From the NCBI GenBank assembly GCA_022763365.1, contig JALEGN010000018.1, forward strand, positions 1-38,936: 38,936 nucleotides of DNA. The letters are read 5' to 3'. The DNA comes from Minisyncoccota bacterium. Its GTDB lineage: Bacteria; Patescibacteriota; Minisyncoccia; Phycocordibacterales; UBA1006. The notes under the pieces are model-generated. The model saw only the letters and a program-made list of their open reading frames with translations, was not told the DNA's origin and did not search any database. Below are positions 24,541 through 33,700 of this stretch, in pieces; position 1 is the stretch's first letter, and every line of letters begins with the position of its first letter. Position numbers and translations under genes: made by a program.

Positions 24541-25551
24541 TCCCTGAAAAATAAGATCAGTATTTACACTCGCTTTTTGTAATAATGTTTGTATTCCTTC
24601 AAGTTCAACACCAAGGTTAACTTGCCCAGCTTGACCACTGGTGGTTATAAAAAGTTCATTCTGTCTATCAAAATTTTGTGGTGGCTGACTTTGGTCATTA
24701 ATTCTCCAGGTTACGAATAAATCAACAAAGTTTTCTGCAACACTGGTCATATGTAAAGGGTGAAATGATAATTTAATAGTATCGCCTGTAAAGATATTAT
24801 TGGTATTTAATGCTTTGTTAGTCATTAATCTATTATCATTATTAATTTCATAGAGTAGGATTTTAGGTTCATACTCACCAAATGGAATATCAATAGTGTT
24901 AGTAGCAAAAGAATTTTCACGTCGATCATTTGAAGTAACCGTGATTTTTTCACTGGTTCCAAGAACCTCAGTATCAAATTCAAACGATTGTTTACCGAAA
25001 CCAGAGCTTGCAACCTGTCTCTGGTAGTTTTTATCCCAATAATAAATAAGATTCGGAGCATCAGTTGGTTCGATCAAGAGTGTTTCTGGAATAGCGGTCA
25101 CTCGAACAGCTCCTTGTTTTAGTGGTAGAGCTTTACCTTTGTAAAATGGTGGGGTATATGCATTTGTTGCCTCCCATAAAAGATCAATTTGAGATGGTGC
25201 AAAACGTAGTTCTTTTCTAAAAACTTGACCTTCAAAATCTACGACAATAGTAATATTTGTTACTTCTCCACTACCACCTGTTCTAAATTGAAAATCACGT
25301 GTTCCAAAACCTGCAGCTTCTTGGTTACCATTTCTAAACCAAGCAATGTAATAATTATTTAGATTAAAACTAAAACTATTAATATTAATTTTTACGAGTT
25401 CATTAGGTCCAGGAATTTCAGGAATAGTTTCTACAAGGATGTCATCGGCAGAATACAATTGAAACCCCTGAGCATGAGAAAAAATAGGTGCTGCAAAAAA
25501 AACAAAACCTAAAAGTAACCAAGATATTTTTTTCGATAATTGAGTTATCAT
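24535..25551 (-). CDS. secreted beta-rich protein of the secretion cluster
   Basis: This 338-residue protein has signal peptide QLSKKISWLLLGFVFFAAP to SHAQ. The mature part has no membrane segments and reads as two or three Ig/PKD-like sandwiches (YYIAWFRNGNQEAAGFGTRDF, IYYWDKNYQRQVASSGFGKQSF, FVTWRINDQSQ), each with a W...G..G.x.F pattern. It sits between the pilin-peptidase and the TraC-like gene and keeps its own promoter (TATAAT 8 nt before ATG 25551) and terminator. It is likely an extracellular part of the machine. I know no precise family name. Confidence 0.75.
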   Translation of the reverse strand: MITQLSKKISWLLLGFVFFAAPIFSHAQGFQLYSADDILVETIPEIPGPNELVKININSFSFNLNNYYIAWFRNGNQEAAGFGTRDFQFRTGGSGEVTNITIVVDFEGQVFRKELRFAPSQIDLLWEATNAYTPPFYKGKALPLKQGAVRVTAIPETLLIEPTDAPNLIYYWDKNYQRQVASSGFGKQSFEFDTEVLGTSEKITVTSNDRRENSFATNTIDIPFGEYEPKILLYEINNDNRLMTNKALNTNNIFTGDTIKLSFHPLHMTSVAENFVDLFVTWRINDQSQPPQNFDRQNELFITTSGQAGQVNLGVELEGIQTLLQKASVNTDLIFQGE

Positions 25552-25570
25552 CTGTCATTATTATACCGGA

Positions 25571-25596
25571 AACAAAAAAAGCTCACAAAGAGCTTT
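25571..25596 (-). terminator. intrinsic terminator of the TraC-like gene
   Basis: AAAGCTC-TTTGT-GAGCTTT followed by TTTTGTTT on the minus strand. Confidence 0.75.
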
Positions 25597-25598
25597 AA

Positions 25599-26264
25599 CT
25601 ATTGTTGAATTTGAGGAATGTTTCGATGAGATTCTCCAGGGTTAAACATATTATAGAACACTTCGATAGCTTGTTCGGTATTGAGTTGCTCTGATCGAAC
25701 ACCAAACTGACCTAAACCTGATTTAATGATAGCGATACGTTGTTCTAATTGACTTCGTTGCTCCTCAAATTTTGCTGATTCTTCTCGGAAGTTACCTTTT
25801 TTCTTACCACCTCCTAGGAATGCATCAAGGAGCCCTCCACCAGATTTTTTTCCAGTGAATGCTGAACCAGTGTAGGGAACCACAACATAAAATTTCTTAG
25901 ACATAATATTTACTGAGTCTGTAAACCATTTGATAAATTCAATATATTCACGTGTTTGAAGTCTTAAGAGCTCTTCTTCTTGTTGTTCAATACGTCGTTC
26001 TAGAGTAAGGATATACGGCTTAATATCATATCTTCGTGATTGTACTGAAATTTGGATTGGAAATTCGACAGAATTTAAAAAACCTTGAAATTGCATAATC
26101 ATTGCCTGCTGTTCATCTGGAGACTTAAGGGCAATATTAATCGCCGATGCTAACAGGACAGCTCTTAGACTTCCGTCTTCTAAAACAATAATTCCATCAC
26201 GAATTTCTTTTACAGGGATAAAATCTTGTGTTCGAGGACCGGTATATTTTTTAATATCTGCCAT
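25599..26264 (-). CDS. TraC-like N-terminal domain protein
   Basis: This 221-residue protein resembles the N-terminal TraC/VirB4 domain found in CPR clusters: FIPVKEIRDGIIVLEDGSLRAVL, LKSPDEQQAMIMQFQGFLNSVEFPIQISVQSRRYD. A coiled coil follows (LERRIEQQEEELLRLQ) and a Lys/Gly-rich loop. It has no Walker motifs. In many systems this domain is the front of a single VirB4 protein. Here the ATPase is a separate gene 5 kb downstream, so the two may assemble in trans. It follows the PrgI gene, as expected. TATACT lies 10 nt before ATG 26264. Confidence 0.8.
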   Translation of the reverse strand: MADIKKYTGPRTQDFIPVKEIRDGIIVLEDGSLRAVLLASAINIALKSPDEQQAMIMQFQGFLNSVEFPIQISVQSRRYDIKPYILTLERRIEQQEEELLRLQTREYIEFIKWFTDSVNIMSKKFYVVVPYTGSAFTGKKSGGGLLDAFLGGGKKKGNFREESAKFEEQRSQLEQRIAIIKSGLGQFGVRSEQLNTEQAIEVFYNMFNPGESHRNIPQIQQ

Positions 26265-26310
26265 AACTGGTACTAGTATACTACATCATCTTTAGATTTG
26301 TCATTTAAAA

Positions 26311-26332
26311 CAAAAAAACCATTTCTGGTTTA
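26311..26332 (-). terminator. intrinsic terminator of the PrgI gene
   Basis: AAACC-AGAAAT-GGTTT then TTTTTGTTTT on the minus strand. Confidence 0.65.
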
Positions 26333-26740
26333 TTCATCAAAATCCAAAATGTCGAGCGACCATGCGAGGTCTGAAATTTTTTGCCTATTATCTTCTGGTA
26401 TTTCTCCTTCTTCTGGAAAAGCTTGATGTATTTGAGTTACGTCTTGTGCCCCTGGTTCAGGGTCACGTTGTCTCCAGAGATAAAATTTATGGCTAAAGGT
26501 ATACAGTATCCACGATTCAACCATATGAATAAATGGCCGACCGTTTGGTTTATAAAAAACTAAAGCACCAGTAAAGGCTGCAATCGGTAAACCTAACAGA
26601 AAGGTAATAGAAAATGGTGCAACTCGGTAGATTACATAAATCATACCTCCACCACCTACTAAAAAGAGGGCTTGTTTAAAGGTAAATGGTCCAAAGAGTT
26701 TATCAGGAATATTGATGAATTGAGGGACTTCAAATCGCAT
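26330..26740 (-). CDS. PrgI-family membrane protein
   Basis: This 136-residue inner-membrane protein of the VirB3-like PrgI family has the N-terminal signature FEVPQFINIPDKLFGPFTFKQ, then two membrane segments (about 27-43 and 47-64) with the GALVFYKPNGRPF loop and an amphipathic VESWILYTFSHKFYLW. PrgI proteins of Gram-positive conjugation systems precede and partner the VirB4/TraC ATPase. Here it directly precedes the TraC-like gene. TATACT lies exactly 6 nt before ATG 26740. Confidence 0.88.
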   Translation of the reverse strand: MRFEVPQFINIPDKLFGPFTFKQALFLVGGGGMIYVIYRVAPFSITFLLGLPIAAFTGALVFYKPNGRPFIHMVESWILYTFSHKFYLWRQRDPEPGAQDVTQIHQAFPEEGEIPEDNRQKISDLAWSLDILDFDE

Positions 26741-26746
26741 ACTGTC

Positions 26747-26752
26747 AGTATA
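26747..26752 (-). promoter_or_regulatory. -10 box of the PrgI gene, leaderless
   Basis: TATACT on the minus strand ends 6 nt before ATG 26740. Confidence 0.6.
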
Positions 26753-26773
26753 TCATTTAAATTATTTAAATCT

Positions 26774-26801
26774 AAAAAAAGAATCTTACGATTCTTTTTT
26801 T
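26774..26801 (-). terminator. intrinsic terminator of the cytosolic cluster gene
   Basis: AAAAAGAATC-TTAC-GATTCTTTTT; the stop codon lies inside. Confidence 0.8.
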
Positions 26802-27823
26802 AATGCTTTGAGGAAATCACCTTCTTCTTTTATTTGTTCTTGCTCGGTTGGAGAAACATCGAGAGTGTTATTTCTAGCAATATGAGGGTTTTCCATTAAT
26901 TTTTTTTCAAGACTTTGATCAAGAATTCCTTGTCCTAAATCTCTACCCCCTTTGCTGTGAAGGTTTGTATTAGAGAATGCATGGTCAGGGTGTACGTGAT
27001 CTTGGGTTTTCAAAATTTCTGTTTTTGTTCTGTGTCCTGAAATACCTTTGAAATCAGATTCATCAAGAGGTTCTTGATAGTTATTTTCTCCTAGTGTACT
27101 CGTCGTATTTTGGTTAAATATCTCTGCACTTTTAAGTACATCATTTTCTATATCTGATGAGATTTTAACTTCCGGGTTGTTATTTGATTCAGTAGTCTCT
27201 AATATTTCCTTATCTGTTTTTGGTAATTCAACTACCGGAGCTTTGTCATGAGAAAAAGGATCAAAATGAAGTTTTCCATCATGTTCTTTTTGGGGGTCAA
27301 CATCGTATTCCTGTGATTCTTGTTCATTCAGTCCTGATGTTAATTCATCAATTTCAGCTTGGAGCGGATTTTGAGGTTTGGATTCTTCCTCATCAATTAA
27401 ATGAATCCCTTCCTCTGCCATTGGACCACGTAAGTCATCGTGGCCAATTTCTTCTAAATATGGGTCACTATTATTGGAACTACCACTCTGAGCTTGCGAA
27501 GTAATCTCTAAATCTTTTGAAAAAGCTCGTTTTTGAAGCTCATGAAAAATTCGATTATTAGCTGCTTCAACTAATTCTTCAGCAAGAGGTTTTTTGATGT
27601 TGAGCTCTTGTTTTAATGCATTAACGTAGTTAGTCGATGATTTTTTACCAAGGATAATCATGAGTGATTCATTTCGAAACGCATCAATTTGATCCATGTA
27701 GAGTCCGTGCTCATGTCCTATATTTAATAGTTCAGTTCCCCAATCAAAGGTGACAACAGCTTTTCTAATATTATCTGGGAGCTCAGCTATTGCAGATTGA
27801 ATTTGTTGATTAGTAAGTTTCAT
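26786..27823 (-). CDS. cytosolic acidic protein of the secretion cluster
   Basis: This 345-residue protein has no signal peptide or membrane segment. The N-terminal 105 residues form a helical domain (LTNQQIQSAIAELPDNIRKAV, then LNIKKPLAEELVEAANNRIFHEL). That domain resembles helical modules which recur in CPR genomes beside pilus and secretion genes. The rest is long, acidic, Gln/Glu/Asn-rich and probably disordered, with a basic SxKKL near the end. A cytosolic adaptor or regulator role is possible. No family name can be given. TATAAT lies 10 nt before ATG 27823, and a terminator follows. Confidence 0.7.
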   Translation of the reverse strand: MKLTNQQIQSAIAELPDNIRKAVVTFDWGTELLNIGHEHGLYMDQIDAFRNESLMIILGKKSSTNYVNALKQELNIKKPLAEELVEAANNRIFHELQKRAFSKDLEITSQAQSGSSNNSDPYLEEIGHDDLRGPMAEEGIHLIDEEESKPQNPLQAEIDELTSGLNEQESQEYDVDPQKEHDGKLHFDPFSHDKAPVVELPKTDKEILETTESNNNPEVKISSDIENDVLKSAEIFNQNTTSTLGENNYQEPLDESDFKGISGHRTKTEILKTQDHVHPDHAFSNTNLHSKGGRDLGQGILDQSLEKKLMENPHIARNNTLDVSPTEQEQIKEEGDFLKALKKES

Positions 27824-27846
27824 AGATATACTGATTATATCAAAAA

Positions 27847-27877
27847 TAAAAAACCATTTCTGGTTTTTTATTTTTTC
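27847..27877 (-). terminator. intrinsic terminator of the VirB6/TrbL-like gene
   Basis: AAAAAACC-AGAAAT-GGTTTTT, nearly identical to the hairpin at 26311-26332; the stop codon lies at its edge. Confidence 0.7.
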
Positions 27878-30051
27878 TTACCTTTACTGTCATCAGTCTT
27901 ACTTGTTGGTGTTGGTTTTGTTTCAATTTCACCACTTCCAACTCGTGCAGCTTGGGTTTCAACTCGTTCTTGCCTCCTCTTTTTATTAACGGTCAGACTT
28001 GAGTCTTGTTGAGTCCACCTTGTTTTAACATCTTTCTTAAGAAGATTTGCTCGAGCATCATTTTTAACACCATCAAGTTGTTTTTGAATTTGGCCAATAA
28101 TTCCTTCAGTTGAAGTTTTTTCAATATTTTCAATCGTTTCTTTAACTTCTTTTGCTTGGTTTCGTAAGTTAGCTCGTTCTGCTTGATCACTTGTTTTCTT
28201 AATTTCATTGTTAAGGTAATCAAGTCGATCTTGATGAGGTGTTTTTGCATTTTCGATACGTTCTTTTTCAGCTTTTTTATCAGCTGCATTCATCTTAGCA
28301 AGATTAGCTTGGTATTCTTGCAGTCTATCTTTAAGCATACCTCGGTTATCCTTAATAGGTGTTCCATCTTCTCGGATGCCTGTAATAAATCCTTTTTCAT
28401 TTTTCGCCTTATCAACCGCAACACGTTGAGCATTCTCAATACGTGTTTTTGTAAGATCATCACGGCTATCTTGAATTCTGTTTTGCCAATTATCAACAGC
28501 ATCAGTGTTTTTACCAGTTAAGGCATTTGAAACACCTTTACGGATTTGATTTGCTCCTACTAGTGCAGATTTTGCCCCTGTTCTAACAGCAACATCAGCA
28601 TCAGCGTAAGATTTATTACTTACTTTACCAAGGATATTTCCTAGACCCTTAACTCCTGACTGGTCTGCAAATTTATTAAACCCAGGAATTTTTGTAACGT
28701 CAGCCTTGAATGCCATAGCAGCTTTCCCTGTACCAGAGAGTCCTTTACCTGCGGCAGTAGCAGCTTTCCCAAATTTACTATTCCCAGCTAATTTACCTAC
28801 ACCCCTAGATGCAGCACCTAATCCACGCATACCAGCTCCTGCAGCTGCAGCTCCTCCGGTTGCTGCAATTGCAGCTCCTGCAACGAGTGCTGAAGTAACT
28901 CCTGCTATACCTTTGACTGCCATACCTCCTAATTCACCAGCCATAGATGTGGTAATTTTCTTGGCGATAAGGAGGAGTCCTCCAATGATAAAGAAGAACA
29001 TATAGGTAGACATAATAACGACTAGAAATCCATCCCCTGAACGACTGGTAATTGATGCCAAGAATCCCTCATTCCCCAGAAAAGTAACGATAAGGTACAT
29101 AAAGAACATAAATACTGGTGCCATAAAGGCCAGTTTTATTAATTCTTTGAGCCAAGTATTAAATCCTACATAAGGGAGACCTTGCATACTCGGCACGGTC
29201 AACGATGCAAATGCAATGGGTGCAATAATACCTGATATCATTAATCCCAAGGATCTTCCTAAGAACAGGAGCATTAGGGTTATAAATATATACCCTAATA
29301 AAATATTCATAATTCCAGCTGAAGTAACAATAATGAATGCTTGGATAAAGTTATTAGCACCAGATTGTTGAATGATTTTTTGAGGGTTGATATTTGATGC
29401 AACTGCAAGTGATACTGATTTTTGCCCCTCAGTAATCTCTGCTACCCAATCAGTAATTGAACTAGCATCCGCGGGTGAATCCCCAGTATCTCCATTATCT
29501 ATAGAATATTGGCCTGTGGCATCTATTCGATTGTAAAAGACTTGAGCTAGAATATTTGAAGAGTCAATAATGGCGTAGGTAATAAAGAGACTAAAATTGA
29601 TTGTTAATGCAATAATAATAGTTTTAATAAGGGTTGATTTTGTTTTTCCATCGTCTTGGTTGAGGACAAGTTTGAATGCAATCGTAAGGAGAGCAAAAAT
29701 AAATACTATATTTGTAAAATCACGTAATATTTCCCAACCAGCTTCTATCAATCCAGAGCGATAGAAATTACTATCGAGCGAGAAGAATAAAAATGCATCA
29801 AACATTAAACCAATAATTACAAGTAGGATCTGAGTTGTATAAAAAACTACTATTTCATAAAAAGTTAGAATTCCATTTGCAAAACAGTTACCATAAGTAC
29901 TAGCACTTAAAGCATTACAATCCCCTATACTTAAAGCACTTGCAGTATTTAAAACAATATCAGGTGCTTGGTTTTTTATTTCAATACTAATTGGGCTAAG
30001 AAATAGAATTAAAATAAGAAAAGGTAAAAAGAGTTTCTTTAGAACATTCAT
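27868..30051 (-). CDS. VirB6/TrbL-like polytopic membrane protein
   Basis: This 727-residue protein has an N-terminal signal-like helix, then about seven membrane segments to residue 380: VFYTTQILLVIIGLMFDAFLFF, TNIVFIFALLTIAFKLVL, IMNILLGYIFITLMLLFLG, VVIMSTYMFFFIIGGLLLIA. This fits the VirB6/TrbL channel component. A Gly/Ala-rich stretch (ALVAGAAIAATGGAAAAGAG) follows, then a long charged coiled-coil tail (about 520-727). The tail is likely cytosolic. It could meet the VirB4 pair or the acidic cytosolic protein encoded next. TAAAAT lies 6 nt before ATG 30051. Confidence 0.8.
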   Translation of the reverse strand: MNVLKKLFLPFLILILFLSPISIEIKNQAPDIVLNTASALSIGDCNALSASTYGNCFANGILTFYEIVVFYTTQILLVIIGLMFDAFLFFSLDSNFYRSGLIEAGWEILRDFTNIVFIFALLTIAFKLVLNQDDGKTKSTLIKTIIIALTINFSLFITYAIIDSSNILAQVFYNRIDATGQYSIDNGDTGDSPADASSITDWVAEITEGQKSVSLAVASNINPQKIIQQSGANNFIQAFIIVTSAGIMNILLGYIFITLMLLFLGRSLGLMISGIIAPIAFASLTVPSMQGLPYVGFNTWLKELIKLAFMAPVFMFFMYLIVTFLGNEGFLASITSRSGDGFLVVIMSTYMFFFIIGGLLLIAKKITTSMAGELGGMAVKGIAGVTSALVAGAAIAATGGAAAAGAGMRGLGAASRGVGKLAGNSKFGKAATAAGKGLSGTGKAAMAFKADVTKIPGFNKFADQSGVKGLGNILGKVSNKSYADADVAVRTGAKSALVGANQIRKGVSNALTGKNTDAVDNWQNRIQDSRDDLTKTRIENAQRVAVDKAKNEKGFITGIREDGTPIKDNRGMLKDRLQEYQANLAKMNAADKKAEKERIENAKTPHQDRLDYLNNEIKKTSDQAERANLRNQAKEVKETIENIEKTSTEGIIGQIQKQLDGVKNDARANLLKKDVKTRWTQQDSSLTVNKKRRQERVETQAARVGSGEIETKPTPTSKTDDSKGKKK

Positions 30052-30057
30052 AATGAA

Positions 30058-30063
30058 ATTTTA
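30058..30063 (-). promoter_or_regulatory. -10 box of the VirB6/TrbL-like gene
   Basis: TAAAAT on the minus strand ends 6 nt before ATG 30051. Confidence 0.5.
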
Positions 30064-30086
30064 TCATGTTTTAAATATTTTTTATA

Positions 30087-30114
30087 AAAAAACTCGCCTG
30101 GGCGAGTTTGTTTT
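30087..30114 (-). terminator. intrinsic terminator of the small secreted gene
   Basis: AAACTCGCC-TG-GGCGAGTTT then TTTTATAAA on the minus strand; one of the most GC-rich hairpins in the window. Confidence 0.85.
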
Positions 30115-30493
30115 AAGAGTTTTTTCTTATTTCTAAGATTTTTTCTTGTGTCGTTTCTTGAATGTTTATGTTTTCTTTGGATAAATCAGAGTAAACTATA
30201 TAAAACTTATTAGAAGGGGTTCCAACCAATAAAACCAAGTTTTGCTCATTTTTGAATAAACCAAAGGGAACAAATTGACCAACTTTTTCTTGAGTAAATT
30301 CAGTGAAGAAAGTAAAGTGCTTTCCTGACTCATCTCCATTTAATTCAGAAAGGTTTTCAAGATAAGGTTTTGTTTCCAAAACATTTTCAAGACTAACTAC
30401 TTCGGAATTTGTACCTACCATAGCAACATCTTGAGCATTTACGTTAAACGTAAAAGCAAAAACAAGAGCGAAAAGGAATATTAACTTTTTCAT
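30113..30493 (-). CDS. small secreted protein with Bacteroidota-like signal peptide
   Basis: This 126-residue protein has leader MKKLIFLFALVFAFTFNVNA cut before QD, again the AQ-type site seen at 912 and 1948. The mature 106 residues look alpha/beta and soluble. It lies inside the secretion cluster between the VirB6-like gene and the large secreted gene, but it differs from its neighbours. It has no -10 box at the 6-nt distance and an A-rich stretch TATACAAAAATG before the start. It may be an inserted accessory gene. The family is unknown. Confidence 0.7.
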   Translation of the reverse strand: MKKLIFLFALVFAFTFNVNAQDVAMVGTNSEVVSLENVLETKPYLENLSELNGDESGKHFTFFTEFTQEKVGQFVPFGLFKNEQNLVLLVGTPSNKFYIVYSDLSKENINIQETTQEKILEIRKNS

Positions 30494-30707
30494 TTTTGTA
30501 TATTTGCCCTTTCATGCCAGGGACTTATTTTCCAAGCATGATTAAGGAGATTAATACATTATTTATTTTCATATTTATTATGACACTTTTTATTCTGTTA
30601 TGTAAAGAAACTTATCCACATATGTGGATTATTTATAATTCTTTATTTTATAGGATTATATTTATCAAAAATATTTAAACCGACTCTAGCTCTTCAGGTT
30701 TTGAAAA
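30494..30707. other. non-coding gap with paired DnaA-box palindrome
   Basis: No credible gene; the 60-residue ORF here is low quality. It holds TCCACATATGTGGA, a perfect 14-bp palindrome. Within it TTATCCACA (30612-30620) is a perfect DnaA box, and an inverted near-box lies at 30623-30631. It could be an operator or DnaA titration site. Confidence 0.4.
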
Positions 30708-30738
30708 TAAAAAACAACCCCAGTAAGGGTTGTTTTTA
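30708..30738 (-). terminator. intrinsic terminator of the large secreted gene
   Basis: AAAAACAACCC-CAGTAA-GGGTTGTTTTT. Confidence 0.85.
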
Positions 30739-30741
30739 GTA

Positions 30742-33700
30742 TTAACTACTGATATCAGAAACAATTACTTCAATATCCAGTTTACTAATCGCTGACCAAT
30801 TAATAAAACATACTGAGGTATCATCTCCTCCGCTTGAGCTTCCAAACATATCAAATTTACCAGGTAATCGACAGAACACTGTAGTACGTGGACCAGCTCG
30901 TCCTCCTCGACGCCCCCGGAACATATACCGATCATTAGCATAGAGTTCTTTAACAGTTAAGAAATTTCCAGTACCAGGGTAGGTAAGGTTTTCTGTATCG
31001 TAATAGGTGTCAAAGTAATCTTGTTTATCTTGCTCTGTATCAAATCCGAGAAGACTTGAACTGAGCGCGAATGAACTAGTCATTACTGGAGTTTTCAACA
31101 AGGTGGTTGAACCTGGGTTGTTTTGTAGATTTGCCTGAGATTGAATAAAACTTACTAATTCAGCATCTGTTCGGGTTGTTGTAGTATTGTATTCATTAAT
31201 ACCTCCGAATATTCCACCTGGTATTGGTGGTTCATAAATATCAATAAAGGTATCTGCTAGATTAACGATTTTTTCTGCAATTGAAATATTCTCGTTATTT
31301 ACTATCAAAGATATTTCAGCTACCTCAGCTCCCATTGCATAGGATTTAAAACTCAGACAATCCATGGCAATTTCATATGAATTAGTAATATTTGATGAGA
31401 TTTCATTTAAGAGCGTTCTTGCAATGGTAATAAATTGTTCATTTGATAGAGAGTTTTGTAATGTGTAATACGATTGTCGCAACTCAAGTTTTTTAACTGG
31501 GTCAGTTTGGTTTCGCCAAATGTCCCAACTTGCATCAAGTACAGCATTACGTGCTCTTTCATTGTCATTAGTGACAATATCCGTAACACTTTGACCTTGT
31601 AATAATGCATATCCATTATCAACTGCGTATTGGAAGGCCGACTCTTGTTCAGGTTGCCCTAATGTTTCCCAGTCTTCTACAAAAAGTACGAGGTTTGGAT
31701 TTTCACCAAGTCTTTGCTCGTTGAAATCAGAAATTATTTCATTTTTGATAAACTGAAGAGTATTTATAAGTCTTGTTAATTCATTTCTTCTGAAATCAAT
31801 TCGTGATTTATTATCTCGACTGGTGTTAAAAATAATATCGATTTGATCACGCATAGCGATGGCTCCTGGTATGGTAATGGCTGGGTCTTGAACCATTTGT
31901 TTCATTTCGTTAATAGCAAGAGTTTTGAAACTATCTTTCTCTTCATCAGTCCACCCATTTCCACCAAGGCTTACACTGTCATCTAATCGTTCTTCCCAGT
32001 CATAGTCTGGTCCAGGAATACATTTCTCAAGTTCATAGATAACATCAGCAGCATCTAGAACTACATCACGCATTTGGTCGTAATAAGATTTTTCTTCTAG
32101 AGCAAGATCAATAGCATTTTCTAGGTTTGATTTAAAATCAATAATAATTTGAACATTTTCATCTTCTGGTCCTCCGATTCCTGTTGGGATTTGTAATCCA
32201 CCACCAGTGCTGCCGCCGGTTGTTGAACCGTTATTATCAATATTAATACTTGTTGATGGCTCAATCCCTAGAACATTGTACTGAGATTGGAAATCACCTC
32301 CACTGGTACTTCCAGTTATTAAATTTTGAGTATCGGTATTTGAGAAGAATGCTTCCCCTGCTGCTGAGCTAAGTTCACCTAACCCTTGGTCGACTAAACC
32401 TCCAACAATATTACCGAGACTTGATACGAGAGAGCTAACTAATGAATCACCGAAATTACCTGCCGAATCTTGATCTTTTTGAAGTGCACCAGTTAGTTGC
32501 CCTGCAACAATATCGCCTGGAGTACTAGTCACTTCGCGTAAACATTCATCTGTTACATCTCCTGTGACAGGATCTCTTTTATATTCTTCACATTCAGTTT
32601 TACTGAGAATTTGAGTTGGTAATGAAATCACAGCTTCTTTTGCAGCAACTTTTGCATCAACATTTCCTGATACAACATCTCGCACAGTATTAGTGAGAGC
32701 TATTTCAGTACTTCCTTCACCAGTAAGAGATAAAATTCCATCCCAACCACCAGCAGTAATGTCGTTAACAAAATCATCTTTACGGGATTGTGAGCCTAGG
32801 AGAGCTAATGTCAAGTCAGCTCCACCAGCAGCAATTTGTTCAAATTCACTATTGTTAAATTGTTCAACCCCAAAGTTCGCAACTGTTTCAGCAACAGCTC
32901 TAGATGAGCTAACATTTCCTGATTCAAGAAGATCCCAATTATTTTGAGCTGTTTGCCCAGGGTCTCCTGCGGTTGAATCAATAACAAGGTTATTGAAACA
33001 CTGATTTCTTTGATACATAAATTCATAGTATCGACCAGCATCTTCTGCGACCTCTAATTGCTCGGCACTTGTTAAATCGGCATAATATGGAGAGTTGATA
33101 CTTGCGTCTCCACCATAGAAATCATCAAAAAACTGCTGTGATGGTCCCGTCATTATTTGAGTTGAATAATCAATAGCAGCTTGTTCATTAGTTGTGACAC
33201 ATTGTGTGTACGAAGCTACAGACTCATTTGTTGAAACATCTATTTGGCATTGAACAAGATCGTATTCATATTCATATTCTGCTTGTGGTTCAGTAAATAA
33301 GGTTAGATTGTCTTGATAGTCGTTAAAGGCGTCAGCTTCACATAAGGCTAATTCTAAATCAACCCCATTGTTTCCAGCGGTATTAGTTTGAATTTGAGCT
33401 ATGGAGTTTGCTACTTGAAACGAAGAATTAATACTATCAAATTCAACACCTCGAATAAGTTCTTCATAATTATTAATAAACCCAGGTTGACCATCAAATC
33501 CATTATTCGCCCAATTAATGACGTCGGTAGAAAGTTTGCTGAGCATTTGATCGGCTACTCCAATTGCAATAGGTTTAAGAACATCTTCTGCTACAACTTG
33601 CCAGATATTCTGTCCAGTATTAAAGATGTTGGTGAACACATTTGGCCCAACTTCAGTAACAGGTCCTAAGGCATAAGTTGTTTGTGGTAAAAACGAACCT

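Noticed and set aside
30496-30678. 60-residue plus-strand ORF with a hydrophobic stretch
   Set aside because: Composition follows AT-rich non-coding DNA, no promoter at the usual spacing, and it covers the DnaA-box palindrome.
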